Of a stretch of 64,000 nucleotides of DNA, positions 38,801 through 48,269 are shown piece after piece. Position 1 is the first letter of the stretch, and every line of letters starts with the position of its first letter. The translations under genes and the position numbers were made by a program. Where the stretch lies: contig RSEH01000158.1 in NCBI GenBank assembly GCA_006503475.1, positions 48,794-112,793 on the forward strand. The letters run 5' to 3'. The notes under the pieces were generated by a model, which was not told where the DNA came from, made no database searches, and was given only the letters and a program-made list of their open reading frames with translations. Origin of the DNA: Stentor roeselii. Its lineage: Eukaryota > Ciliophora > Heterotrichea > Heterotrichida > Stentoridae.

Positions 38801-39240
38801 AGTTTTTTTTTTAGCGATGTTAGAAGTTCTAGGTTTTGTTGGGAATTTGATACGAAAATAGTCAGGGATCGCCATCCGAGATATTTTAAGAGTTTTAAGA
38901 GAGCCTCTGCCTCTTGTTCAACTGGAGCTATTGTGGAAAATCGATATGATGAGTGCTCTATTGATTGGGTCTTTGTTAGGGTTAAGTAAGGGACTTGGAA
39001 GTACTTTGATATTAGATCTAGCTTTGGGAAGAAGGTGATATCTAGAGAAATGTCGAGGATTACTGATGGGGTTTGAAAATTTGATAATGAGGTCATATCT
39101 GGATTTGATGATAGGTTTAAATGATTGACTTTAGAAAAGAAAGTGAGTAAGGATTCAGGTGTTTTTGAACTGGAGGCTAGAAGGACTGAATCTGAGAATG
39201 AGCTTGATGCAATGTCAAGCAAAAGTAGCAAAATTTTCAT
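35866..39240 (-). CDS. Large receptor: two tandem periplasmic-binding-like domains plus about nine membrane helices
   Basis: The 1124-residue protein starts with a signal peptide. Residues about 20-300 form one type-I periplasmic-binding/ANF-receptor-like lobe pair (APVEQEAEALLKLLKYLGWR then LTIFVSNSQQNLELL). A second such domain spans about 325-700 (FYGARYAQELINSNNYLENF, NFFKWHEFLFISSDDSGSK, RCRVIFMIYSNPGMVL, GDIIIISNFNAYSSM). From about 740 to 1073 there are roughly nine hydrophobic segments, including the YIKPYNYERV motif typical of multi-pass domains in ciliate receptors. It ends with a short cytosolic tail. Extracellular ligand binding with membrane signalling or channel activity is likely, similar in logic to class C GPCRs, but the membrane part is not a canonical 7TM_3. 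The ligand is unknown; one amino-acid-like or nutrient ligand per domain is possible. Confidence 0.8.
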   Translation of the reverse strand: MKILLLLLDIASSSFSDSVLLASSSKTPESLLTFFSKVNHLNLSSNPDMTSLSNFQTPSVILDISLDITFFPKLDLISKYFQVPYLTLTKTQSIEHSSYRFSTIAPVEQEAEALLKLLKYLGWRSLTIFVSNSQQNLELLTSLKKKLTEFQIKSFAYNSEITEEFLDTFIKRFLKTTAVKHLLVIDQGQSLELLIRLLKKRKMNQFGNYFLFTVSSIYSIDLEGSLILSTEAGQDSKSIEEFYFGVLESVSRQVSPFHLEKLRVLCPGSFCFGKFWVFNQQDGRKVRVGLVEEDVVIDTEMIFPGKNKLSKILIFKTKLPVMIANGTAELNGMPDNLLTTTYFYGARYAQELINSNNYLENFEIQLVSTNCGNIYFNLTESIPCFAGYASGPGLAYISAFYVGGALGNLISLKYYKMFLPQVSPHGLSDTLNNSTLYPEFIKLSGSMIVFIQNMLTILNFFKWHEFLFISSDDSGSKILMQQSLIIFNQMGLKLINSEEYRLIPFNYNRKDFEKYRKFFEYLRDTRCRVIFMIYSNPGMVLEAFYDVGLRKGDIIIISNFNAYSSMLEDIEEEFMSKRKEILNGALLSTLPEYEGELGKNVERELKKRYSNVINMCLTFDAFLTISNSLRYILEKGEDYEEPHILMQTMRTQRFVGCSGDVYFIPNQNNRNRDETRISQLLINSSTKSIDIFPMASLNRFAIIASKIINPPVWMTGEDNVPKIYRTDAKCVYDKKIQKSKYGIFQIHIVSSFYFLVTLAISCVLKRKFDHPLKPMPRKSYATLYDHLSMLFLALELFQILALHPRSSIYAKALKSFAYIPGFNIISAYNLKFEEFWRFYKFLLGGSLNFSVFSVIVLVSERYYLKLFHFMGILEFWSNYILPILGHFMLMPVFLGLFQIFRCEEGLSDDLLESFFFRDCSQYCYKGKHYGYSIFSAMTLILFLFCSIYYRHRWEDSRVYFNIHTKASFLSVLSVFQVVLVLVKVNVEIYSEFIMGCCISFLLLVMILATIYIKPYNYERVHITQIFALSLALWTFLINIVSVFFYRDRLFSIILFSGCGFLMLIWMMIVSRSPNRFIVDRENAIPVLMRFQFSKRFGEIITRSKYYQVFHEIARPGETTREIKF

Positions 39241-40195
39241 TATTATCTAATTAAGCAATATTGGAGTAGGGGTTAAAGCGAGTTATTATAAGAGTAAATT
39301 AGCAAAGGTTTTTGGAATTTTAGATATTTACGAAACATTCTATATATTATCCATAGTGTCAATATAAATTGAGTAAATATATTTTATCATTTTTTAAATT
39401 TATTGTTTATAACTAAATCGAGGAAGGATTAAAAATAAGATCAAAATTGAATGAAAAACTATAAATATAGAATAAATATTTTTTGATCATTCTTATTTGT
39501 TGATTATTACAGACAATCTCTTTTACTATTTTTGTATTTTCTGCTAATAATTCAGTTTAATTTCCAATTTTGAGGATTTACCTTTCTCAATAATTTGAAT
39601 GTAGTTTTTGAATTCTTAATTTTTCACATTCATTCTTTTAGTATTGATTTTAAACATTTTCAGATAAGAGTTTAATCATGATCATTGTAAATCTCTACAG
39701 AAAAATTCATAATTTGTAAGTAAAACCTTTTTTCCAAATAGTTCTTTATTTATCAAATCCTTTTTTTTTATATAGTTGATTTTTATTAAGAACTGTATTT
39801 TTTTAAGCTAAATAAAAATCTTTGATGTCTGCTGGATACCTAATAGTATAAAAAAATAGATTCTTTTCATATCGACCATATCATAAAAATTAGAACTTAA
39901 ACCTGATATTACTTATATCTCAAGAATTTAAACAAAGTAAAAACTCAATGAAATATTTGATCAAGCTAGTTATTTCATTTTAGAGGTAAAGTATATGTCT
40001 AATTTCAATAAGTTAAAAGCGTTTAAACTTTTCAATCATAATCAAACCAATCAATTTCGATAAATAAGAATTTTTATATTTATCAGTGTTTCTAAAGTTT
40101 CCTTCCTGATTCTGTCCTAGTGAAGTCAAGTCCTAGCACACCCATCACTTCTAGCAATACTACCAAAAATGAATCATCTCATGTTTCACTATTTC

Positions 40196-40250
40196 TGACA
40201 TATCATAACGTTCTACTCTTCATCATGCATCAACCATACTTGACATATCA
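40196..40250. repeat. Direct repeat TGACATATCA, 45 bp apart
   Basis: The decamer TGACATATCA occurs at 40196-40205 and again at 40241-40250, each followed by an ACG-like word (TAACGTTC / CGACCCC). It lies in the least AT-rich part of the long intergenic region. It may be a factor-binding pair or chance. Confidence 0.5.
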
Positions 40251-40703
40251 CGACCCCTACCTTCTGCTCTAAGGTTTAATCGATTTCTAACTATTATCAA
40301 GTGCCTTGATTTTAACTGAAAAGAATGAGACACAAAGCCTCATCTTTTAGTTTTCTCACATATGCGCCGACAAAGTTAGATACAGAAGGGCTAGAAAATC
40401 TCTTAAAATACCTTGAATAGTAGAAATTCAGTATATTTGTATCTAACTCACAGCGAAACCTTCACCTTCTCATCTCTTTCAGAGAAAATACAGTGATTTC
40501 CAAATGAAGTCTTCGTTTTTTAAACTGAAATCACTAAAGAGTTTTTGACTTTTTCATTAAAAGGTATCTGGCTGTACTTCAGTCTACTATTTCTAGTTAT
40601 TAACCAAGGCTAATCTCGTGAGCGTTCCATCTTCTAATTTTAAAAACGAAAAATAAATCAATATGGGATTTATTTTTTTATTATTAGTCCCCAGCTGTTA
40701 TCC

Positions 40704-40724
40704 TAGAGGCTCTGAAGAGCCCTA
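40704..40724. other. Perfect short hairpin, TGAA tetraloop
   Basis: TAG-A-GGCTC-TGAA-GAGCC-CTA forms a 5-bp GC-rich stem, closed further by 3 bp across a single bulged A. It stands out in AT-rich DNA and is followed by an A/T-rich run. It could be a structure in a transcript on either strand. It is not a bacterial terminator context. Confidence 0.5.
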
Positions 40725-41448
40725 ATTATTAAAAATTATCTAAAAAAGGTTTGATCATTTACTAATAAATTTAAGAAATTAACATCTTTTAATCCTGTAC
40801 ATATCTCATTCATCAAAATTTTTTATTTTAAAAACATTTTAATATAAAAGTAACATTTCTCATGTAAATATCTTATATGCTTTATTTTAATTTAATCTTT
40901 ATAGAAAATATTGATCAAGTCTCTTGAAATATTCTGAAATTTGATACGTTTCTAAACTCAGCTGAAACATTTATATTATAGTGCATTAAGACTAATCTAT
41001 AAAATTTCCAGTAGTGAGGCTAGATTCAAATAAAATTTACATTGTAAATAATTATTTAAGAAACTATTTGACATATTGAGTAATTTAATTTGATTTCAAA
41101 AATTTTTTTAGTTTAAAAGCGTATCTTTTGAATATTTTTATTATTCCTAAAGATTTAAATTATTTTCAGAGGTTGGTTTTAATCATTTCAAGTTTGATAG
41201 ATTTTTAATCATTTTTAAATGATTTCTTTACTATCTTAAGGTGTAGGTGAGATTTTCGAAGAATCCTTTAACTTCATTAAATGCAGGAATGGATTTAGGT
41301 ATTTTAAGGAATATCCCTAAAAGCTAAGTAGTTCAAAATTTAATTAGTGTAAATTAGGTTAAATATACCAAATTGAGTACAAATATTTTTCCAATAAACA
41401 ATCCAAGTCCCTCACAACCATCACAAACAAAATTCATCTAAATAAAAA

Positions 41449-42213
41449 ATGTTATCATTTTTATTTTCACTATTCTTGCAAGTCCAAAGCAAAGTAATCC
41501 TCTCAATAAACTGCGGAGGTGAAGACTACATCGATTCAACAGGAACCCACTGGTCACAAGACACCTACTTTGACGGAGGCTCACCCCAAGTCTTCAACGA
41601 AAACCGATACATTCGTTTTACAAGCGACCCATACCTTTACATGTCAGAAAGACAGCACCAATCATCTTTTTTCTACTCAATTCCACAGCTAATCCCAGGT
41701 AAATACGTGTTAATCCTAAAGAACTCTGAGATTTTCAACTCAAAAGGCAAAAGAATGACTTATTTTTTCATCGGCTCTCAAAAAATCGACGGATTCATCG
41801 ACTTGTTCAATGGAATCAAAGACTCTGCAGCAATGGACGAGTTTATTTATTTTGAAGTCTCTTCAGAAGGACTTTTATTTAATGGGACTGTCATTCAAGA
41901 CGCTTTTCGAGATGGAAAATTAATTTTAAAGTTCTTGAAGGCTGCAGGGGATGTCGCAAGGGTTGCTGGGATTCAGGTGATCACTGGAGGACTGAAAGAT
42001 GCGGGGTTTGAGGAGTACTCTGAACAGGTTTTGAGGTTTAAGAGGCTGCTGGCGAATAAGAATGAACTTAGTGAAAAGTCTTTGAATTTTCCTAAAGACC
42101 ATATAGTTCTGACTTCTGTTAATATGTACTCAGTGATGTTGAAGTTTCCTTTTACTATTATTTTTTTGGCTATTGTGTTTTACTTGGCGTTATCGAAAGT
42201 GATTAGTTCTTAG
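41449..42213 (+). CDS. MLEC: Malectin-domain ER membrane protein
   Basis: The 254-residue protein has a signal peptide (about 1-14) and then a malectin domain: LSINCGGEDYIDSTGTHW, RYIRFTSDPYLYMSERQH, PGKYVLILKNSEIFNSKGK, MDEFIYFEVSSEGLLFNGTV and GKLILKFLKAAGDVARVAGI. Near the C-terminus a hydrophobic helix (FPFTIIFLAIVFYLALS) anchors it, as in animal malectin. Malectin binds Glc2-high-mannose N-glycans in the ER lumen and takes part in glycoprotein quality control. The carbohydrate-binding carboxylates and aromatics appear present by position (YMSERQ). The stop is 40 bp from the convergent eIF3a stop. Confidence 0.92.
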   Translation: MLSFLFSLFLQVQSKVILSINCGGEDYIDSTGTHWSQDTYFDGGSPQVFNENRYIRFTSDPYLYMSERQHQSSFFYSIPQLIPGKYVLILKNSEIFNSKGKRMTYFFIGSQKIDGFIDLFNGIKDSAAMDEFIYFEVSSEGLLFNGTVIQDAFRDGKLILKFLKAAGDVARVAGIQVITGGLKDAGFEEYSEQVLRFKRLLANKNELSEKSLNFPKDHIVLTSVNMYSVMLKFPFTIIFLAIVFYLALSKVISS

Positions 42214-42253
42214 GTCACAGAATATGAATACCTCTCAATAACATCTAATTACC

Positions 42254-44935
42254 TTAACTATGTCCTTGATTCGAAGCAACTTTTTTAAACCCTTCAGAAT
42301 CTGCCTCCTGTTTCTTTTTAGTATTGAAAAATCTCGATCTAGGTTGTCCCTCTGCTTTCTTTTCTTCAACAACCTGGGGTTTCTCAAAATTTCTCTGAAA
42401 CCCAGAAGTACTACTCACAGGATTCGTTTCATTAGTTCTATTACTGACAAACTTCCTGGGTCCTTCATCAGGTTTCCTAGGTTGTTCCTTCCTCCAACCA
42501 ATATTCGAAGTGCTGGATATTTCCTTGCTTCTAGCTTCATCCGCCCTTTTCTTCCTTTCAGCCTCATCCTTCACCCTGGCTTCCTCTTCCTCACGTTTCT
42601 TTTTTTCATTTTCCCTGCTTTTCCTGGCAGCAGCAAGAATTTCAGCTTTGTAATGATTTTTCATTTTTTCATACCAAGCATTAAAAATCTCATCAAAAGT
42701 GACTTTCGCTTTTTGAGTCTCTTCAGCGATGTACTTTGATTTAAAAGATTTAATTCTTTCGAATTGTTTTTTCATTGCCAGGTCTTTATCAAACTTTTCC
42801 TTCATAAGTGTTTTCTTTGTTTCGATTTCGACTTGAGAGGACTCAGCCCATTTTTCAATGATGAGAGGATTCATGTATTCTCTTTTCGCACGTTCGTTAT
42901 ATTCCAGGGACTTTTGCTGATTTTTCACCTGGGTCTGACGTTCCTTGACTGACTTTTCATAGAGCTTCGAGTGAAGTTTGATGAATTCATCAGGACCTGC
43001 TTCAAGAAGTTCATCATCATTCATTTTTTCTATTTTTTTACCTTGAAGACTCATATCTTTGCTAGAAAATCCGAAATTTCTCATCTTTTCAATGACAGAC
43101 TTGATGATAACAAGAGTGATATGTTTTTTTTCTCTTTCAATTTCATTTAAACTCTGAGTGAGTTTCATAGTTCTTTCTCTTTGTTTTGCATCTTCCTCAG
43201 CTTTTCTCTTTTCAAGTTCCTTTTGTTTCTTGTCTTCTTCCATTTTCTTCCGGAGTTGATCGTCACGTTCTTTATTGATTTTTTTTCCGTCATCAGTGAG
43301 ACTCTGCCTGACTTCGAAGGACCTGTCCAAGATGCCGTCGATGTCAGCGAAGACTTTTAAAACGATTTCTTTTTTTCTTGCAAGTTTTTTCTTTGAGTTG
43401 ATTTTTTCAGCGACTTGAAATAAACTTTCAGCCATCCTGGCGATTTGAGCTGGTTTTTCTAAGTTCTCGTTTGGGTCTTCGAAGAAAATCGCGTTGTTTG
43501 ATTGGTCGATCCTGATTTTTAGACTTGTTTTGATGGAAACCTCGATGATGTACTTTTCTAGGGTCCCTGCGTCGATAAAGTCGATTAACTTGTAAAGGGT
43601 TTCGAGACGGATTGACTTGTAACAGGTGCTCAACTGTGCTAGTACCCTACCCACTAGAAGCTGTTCTATGGGGGGAACGTACATCTGGAAGTCAGAAGCT
43701 TCTCGAATTGTTGCTAATAGTGGTTTAACGAGTTGTGAAAGGGTTAAGGGTAAGAATTGATTTTCGAGTAATATAAATAAGTCCCTAATTTCCTTACTAG
43801 CCAGTTCAAGAATATTATTCGTGTTAAGCAATTCAATAAGCTGTTCTCGAGTAACCATAGCACTCTGAATCAACAAAGTGCTAAGTTTCGCATTAATTTC
43901 CTGACTAAGTATCGTCTCATTGATAACCCCAGTAATATCCCTTCCCAATTTAAAAGTAGGTACAGCAAGAGTAGCTAAAACAATAACATTAGCCAAAAGT
44001 GCATCACCAGTGAACTTCTTATTATGCTTTTTATTCTGATAATAATACAAATAAAGTGCATAAGCATGAAACAAGTTCTGCCCAGCTTTCCAAAAAATCC
44101 TCGAAAGACTAAACCAATATCTAGCCAAAGTGGCAGGTGCAGGTTTTCCTTCACAAATAAGCAACCGTGTGTCCTCAGCAGCTCGAAAAGCCTCTTGCCA
44201 AAGGTTGAGTTTCATACAAACTTCCATGAGTTTCTCACGAATCGGTATAAGATTCTTAAGAGTCTCTTCATCAAGTTTCATCATGTAAGTTAAACTCGAG
44301 CCAGAGCTGCTATTTTGTATTCTCAAGATGTTTATCAAGTGATTTCTCAGCGTTTCACACAATTTTCGACATTCAGAAAGCCTTTTGTATCGTTCACAGA
44401 AGCTTATTGCACTTATCGCTGAGTCTTTGTAGGCCATCACCATTCGTCCGTTGGTCTTCAGCAGGTCTAGGCTGAGTTTGTAGACTTCCCAAAGAAAACG
44501 CATTGAGTTTATTGCTTTTTTGTCGTTTTCAACGGAGACTGAAGCGATTAGAAGGGTTTCAGGAGCTTCTTCTACTTCTAAGTCGATTATTTCGCTTAGG
44601 TCGTCGTTGGAACAGCTTTGGACTTTTTCTTCAACTCGAATACGAAGCTTTTCGAGAACCACTTGTAATGACTGAGGACTCACGTTCTGGACTTGGTTGC
44701 GGAAGGAGAGAAGGGCTTCTTTTAAATGGGTTAAATCTTCGAGGTCGGCGCAGGTCTCGACGTGACGGATCTGATTGGATCTTACCATTATTTTTTCGAT
44801 GTTGCCTTTTCGCTTTGTCATGATTATCTCGTGGAATAGTCCCAAGGCTCCTTCTAGGTCACCCTTGCTGAGCATGTCTAATTACCTCTTACTTTCTCCA
44901 AGCTTCAGACTGTTGTCCAGAAGTTCCTGTGACAT
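42254..44935 (-). CDS. EIF3A: Translation initiation factor eIF3 subunit A
   Basis: Removing 44878-44892 (GTAAGAGGTAATTAG) adds a first exon (MSQELLDNSLKLGE) and gives 888 residues. The frame without it starts inside the first TPR-like helix, so the intron is well supported. Recognisable blocks are the N-terminal spectrin/PCI helices (LEGALGLFHEIIMTKRKGNI, CADLEDLTHLKEALLSFRNQ, AARYWFSL-like ARYWFSLSRIFW) and a PCI domain near 420-480 (TLEKYIIEVSIKTSLKIRID). A long charged helix follows from 500 on, ending in an Arg/Glu/Lys-rich disordered tail. eIF3a organises the eIF3 complex on the 40S subunit. Confidence 0.92.
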
Positions 44936-44970
44936 TCAATTATAACCAGAAAATGGATTAGTTCTAATAG

Positions 44971-45639
44971 CTAAGTTTCTAACTTCTTGAGTTTCATATT
45001 TGCGAAAGGGTTTGAAAATCGTTTCGGAATAGACTGAGTATGTTCAAGCTGCGTCCTAACATCAGCGAAATCCCAGATCCTTCCCTGAGGCAAGACCTGA
45101 GACCTGAGCCAGAAGTCTTCCCAGGCGAGTTCTGAGGCTTCTCCAATGAAATGACTGAGCAGTTTTCCTGAAAGCGACTCGATTCTTTCCCCCAGCTGCT
45201 GCTGCCAAGATTGAAGCAAGGCTGACGGGTGCCTTTCCAGGAAACAATTCAAAGACGCTGAAGCCGCGAGAGTCACAACAGTCGTTAAAAGTCGATTTAA
45301 GGTCCCCTTATCAATGCGATCATCTAAGCCTTTGTCAAAAACAAGCCAAACAGCACGTAGCTTGTCTTTAGAAGTTCCTTTCGCAAGAAGAATGACAAAA
45401 ATCAAGAAACTTTCCAGGTCCTTGATATTTTTCACGACTTCTTCAGGAATAGCGCATCCAAGCAGGCGGTTTAAAAGTTCGACCTTCTTGATTAATGGAG
45501 CTGAAAGATTCCTTCTTGAATAAAGCTCGATTTTTTCAAAAGGCACCTGGGAAAGTTTCCAAGAGTTCTCAAATTTCAAGAGTTCCTTGTTTTCTGTGCT
45601 GGTCTTGTCGAATATCGACTTGCTTTGAGAGCAGCCCAT
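44971..45639 (-). CDS. N-myristoylated protein with degenerate EF-hand-like helices
   Basis: The frame is open from 45750, but the start at 45639 gives MGCSQSKSIF, an N-myristoylation/palmitoylation signal; upstream residues look non-coding. The protein is 222 residues, helical, with KDKLRAVWLVFDKGLDDRID followed by KGTLNRLLTTVVTLA, which resembles a degenerate EF-hand pair as in the N-terminal part of TLDc/MEAK7 or CIB-like proteins. No canonical Ca2+ loop is intact. It is probably a membrane-attached adaptor. The gene follows eIF3a on the same strand with 35 bp between, and shares a 31-bp start-to-start gap with the FOP-like gene. Confidence 0.7.
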   Translation of the reverse strand: MGCSQSKSIFDKTSTENKELLKFENSWKLSQVPFEKIELYSRRNLSAPLIKKVELLNRLLGCAIPEEVVKNIKDLESFLIFVILLAKGTSKDKLRAVWLVFDKGLDDRIDKGTLNRLLTTVVTLAASASLNCFLERHPSALLQSWQQQLGERIESLSGKLLSHFIGEASELAWEDFWLRSQVLPQGRIWDFADVRTQLEHTQSIPKRFSNPFANMKLKKLET

Positions 45640-45670
45640 TATTTCAACTTGATTTTCAATTAAAATTAAA
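45640..45670. promoter_or_regulatory. 31-bp divergent start-to-start spacer
   Basis: AT-rich bases separate the myristoylated-protein ATG (minus) and the FOP-like ATG (plus). There is no room for separate promoters, which must overlap coding sequence or be shared. Confidence 0.45.
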
Positions 45671-46513
45671 ATGGTCGACACTCGACAACATATTCTCAGT
45701 CTTCTCGAGGAAAAAGGAATCATCAACAAGTTCAAATCAGACCTTCGCAAAGAAGTCCTTCATGCGATGAACAAGTCTCTTGAAAAACCTGAAGTTCTTG
45801 CAAATCTTGAATCTTCTGAAGCACAGACCTGCTTAGAACTCATTTATGATTTCTTAGAACATGCAAAATTGACTAACACCCTGGAAATCTTCTCATGTGA
45901 AGCTAATGTGAAAAAAAGACCTACTCGACATGACTTGGAATATAAAACTTCTTCTAGAGGAGACCCGGGAAAACCTGTTTTGTTTTCACTGCTGGAGAAG
46001 TCAAAGCAAGGATTTTCTCCTGAACAAAGTTTCGACATGCCCAAGTCTAAGTTTCCAGCGAAGATGCCTATGAAAATACCAGAAATCGGACTTGTTGGCA
46101 AAAAAGAACTTGACCCAAAACCTCTTAATACCAAAGTTGAAGTTAAAGCTCCTGAAGTAAAAAATCCTGAAATCACTAAACCTGTAGAAAAACCTAATAT
46201 TTTAACTTCTTTGCCGAAACCTGCTGAAAAACCTGGAAGTTTAAAATTACAGCCGTTGGCAAGTTTTAAAAAACCTGGAAATTTCAGAGGGTTTGACCTT
46301 GATGAGGAAAAACCGGTGAAGAAAGATTTTGACTCAGATGAAAGTATTGATGAAAGCATTGAACAGGAGGAAGATGAGAGTATTGAAGAGGAACATAAGG
46401 AATTTTTGGAGTCTCAAGCGACTAGCTCCATGGGTGTTGACGCCAGTGTCAATAGTCTTGCCTTGGAAGATTTCGACCATGTAGAAAATGTGAGAGCGCC
46501 TCGTAAAAAGTAG
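45671..46513 (+). CDS. FOP/CEP43-like centrosomal protein (LisH type)
   Basis: The 280-residue protein starts with a FOP/TONNEAU1-type N-terminal dimerisation region with LisH motif: residues 1-85 include RQHILSLLEEKGIINKFKSD, LRKEVLHAMNKSLE and CLELIYDFLEHAKLTNTLEI. The order matches FOP (FGFR1OP/CEP43) and CEP20 (..LL.NSG.L..IKA.LRA.V...L; then L..EYL...Y..TL.VF..E). The remaining 200 residues are Pro/Lys-rich and end in an acidic EDESIEEEHKEF tract. FOP-family proteins localise to basal bodies and centriolar satellites and are required for basal-body docking in ciliates such as Paramecium. A basal-body role here is inferred. Confidence 0.78.
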   Translation: MVDTRQHILSLLEEKGIINKFKSDLRKEVLHAMNKSLEKPEVLANLESSEAQTCLELIYDFLEHAKLTNTLEIFSCEANVKKRPTRHDLEYKTSSRGDPGKPVLFSLLEKSKQGFSPEQSFDMPKSKFPAKMPMKIPEIGLVGKKELDPKPLNTKVEVKAPEVKNPEITKPVEKPNILTSLPKPAEKPGSLKLQPLASFKKPGNFRGFDLDEEKPVKKDFDSDESIDESIEQEEDESIEEEHKEFLESQATSSMGVDASVNSLALEDFDHVENVRAPRKK

Positions 46514-46539
46514 CCAAGTTTAACTAATAACTTTTTAAT

Positions 46540-48060
46540 CTAAATTTCTGGAATGCATTCATCGGGAATCACTCCGCAGTATCGTTCAGGACTTCCTAAT
46601 CGCTCATCGTATATCACTTCAAAGCTAGTCTTTTCTACTACTCGATCTAGGTCTGCACCGTGTAAGATTGCGTATTGAATGTCGAGAACGTCTTTTGTCA
46701 TGTCTCCTTGCAATTTGCCTTTTTCTTCGCTTGTCGCCTGCATTGCAGGCGACCTGTTTACTTCTAGGAGCCATAGCTTGAGATCACTGTCAAACATAAA
46801 GTCGCATCCAAAAAGCTCGAACACTCCTGGATGTTTCAGCAGATTATCTCTGTGGATCAAAGTAAGTTCAAGCATCTTCTTTTTCATCACTGGACGGACG
46901 TATTCATTTATCCAGTCGCCTTTAACTAGTCCTTGACTTCTCATATATTCACCGAATTTCTCGAATGTCCACATCTGGTCTTTCATTGCTTCTTCTTTTT
47001 CTTCTGCCGTCAGGTCCATCTTGGCTAAAACTTCTTTTGCCAGGTGGGTGTTCGTGATGTGACTGTTTGATACTGTTGAGTTCTGTTTGTACTCTGCTAA
47101 TGAAACTCGAAGGAAACCGTCGTGATACATTGATATTAGAGGGTCCATGTTCGCGATCATCATGTAAACTCTAAAGTCAAATTTTCGGTTATAAACAGTC
47201 AGCGGATTTCCAATATACTGCTGAGCAATATAAACTTCCGGGTCCTTGCCACACCAAGCTCCATTCTTATACTTAAGCTTAAGTTCCGCGACTCCCTTGG
47301 GGTCTAAAACCGTAATCCCTTCCCCATTATGACTATTCCTAGCCTTTTTCAAAATCCAGTAAACATTATCAGTAGCCTTCAAATCCTTAAAAAACTCTTT
47401 ACACTCTTGTTCTTCATACAAATTGACAGTAATCGGCATGAAGCTCCATTCATGAAAACAATGTCTTCTCCCTTGAAACTTTTTTCCATACTCCTTAGCA
47501 TGAAAAGCTGCAAGATCCTTGAAAATAATCGCATCATTTCCAGGAATATGATTATATCGTTGACCAGGACACAAGAATTCCTTATCAATCTCGAAATAAG
47601 CATGCCAATGAGGAGTTTTATGAATAAACATATCAATATTGTAAGGAATTGGTTCAATTTCTTCAGTATTCTTCGTCAAAAGATGATGATTTTGGAAAAC
47701 TGGAGTCGCTACCTGGTTGATCACTTCTCGAACAAGGTTCATTGGTTTGTAGTCTGAGAAGACTTTTCGGTCGAATCTCACGGGCATCCCTTCTTCGTCG
47801 AACTGGTATTCGTGGCTTTCTTGGTAAAGACGCACTCCTTCGCAGTAGTCTGAACGTCTTTCGATGCGCTCGTATGGCTTGTTTCTTAAGAGGGATAAAT
47901 AAGCTGGCCAGACTTTTGAGTTTTTGTAGTCTTTGTGGTCTGGGTAGATATGAGATCGTTTTTTGTTGGGTTGAGCTGAGGATGGGCTGAAGGAGAGAAA
48001 AACGATCAGCAATAAGGAAGTTATTGTTATCAGAAGAAGAAGACGCAGGATTGGTTTCAT
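46540..48060 (-). CDS. Tubulin-tyrosine-ligase-like protein with N-terminal signal anchor
   Basis: The 506-residue protein carries TTL-family ATP-grasp motifs in order: YWILKKARNSHNGEGITVLD, QQYIGNPLTVYNRKFDFRVY (the FD.RVY ATP/tubulin site), HRDNLLKHPGVFELFGCDFM and LWLLEVNRSPAMQ (Mg-binding E.N). TTL/TTLL enzymes ligate amino acids to tubulin or other proteins in the cytosol. Unusually, residues 5-27 form a strong hydrophobic segment preceded by one Lys and Arg (MKPILRLLLLITITSLLLIV), i.e. a signal peptide or type II anchor. That would put the ATP-grasp domain in the ER/Golgi lumen or outside. It may modify a non-tubulin, secreted or surface substrate. The catalytic residues look intact. 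Confidence 0.85.
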   Translation of the reverse strand: MKPILRLLLLITITSLLLIVFLSFSPSSAQPNKKRSHIYPDHKDYKNSKVWPAYLSLLRNKPYERIERRSDYCEGVRLYQESHEYQFDEEGMPVRFDRKVFSDYKPMNLVREVINQVATPVFQNHHLLTKNTEEIEPIPYNIDMFIHKTPHWHAYFEIDKEFLCPGQRYNHIPGNDAIIFKDLAAFHAKEYGKKFQGRRHCFHEWSFMPITVNLYEEQECKEFFKDLKATDNVYWILKKARNSHNGEGITVLDPKGVAELKLKYKNGAWCGKDPEVYIAQQYIGNPLTVYNRKFDFRVYMMIANMDPLISMYHDGFLRVSLAEYKQNSTVSNSHITNTHLAKEVLAKMDLTAEEKEEAMKDQMWTFEKFGEYMRSQGLVKGDWINEYVRPVMKKKMLELTLIHRDNLLKHPGVFELFGCDFMFDSDLKLWLLEVNRSPAMQATSEEKGKLQGDMTKDVLDIQYAILHGADLDRVVEKTSFEVIYDERLGSPERYCGVIPDECIPEI

Positions 48061-48269
48061 TTTTAGTTGTGGTATTGAGATATGGGTTTAAGATAAGTAG
48101 GTTTAAGGTTTTGGTTTGGATTGGATGGTTGGATTTTAAGGGATTTTAGATGGGGTGTTGGATTATTTGAATTATTGTGAGATGAAATCAGTTGTTTCTG
48201 TAATTATTTTGAAGATTAGATCTAATTTTTGGATTTAGATGGGTTTGAGTATTGACCTACTTTAAATAT

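Larger units (their letters stand above)
39241..41448. other. 2.2-kb non-coding region, the longest in the window
   Basis: No credible reading frame is found on either strand. The flanks are very AT-rich, but 40080-40720 is clearly less so and has words such as TGTCCTAGTGAAGTCAAGTC. It holds a direct repeat (40196-40250) and a hairpin (40704-40724), listed separately. An unrecognised non-coding RNA, origin or structural element are all possible; no tRNA, snRNA or SRP consensus was seen. Confidence 0.5.
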
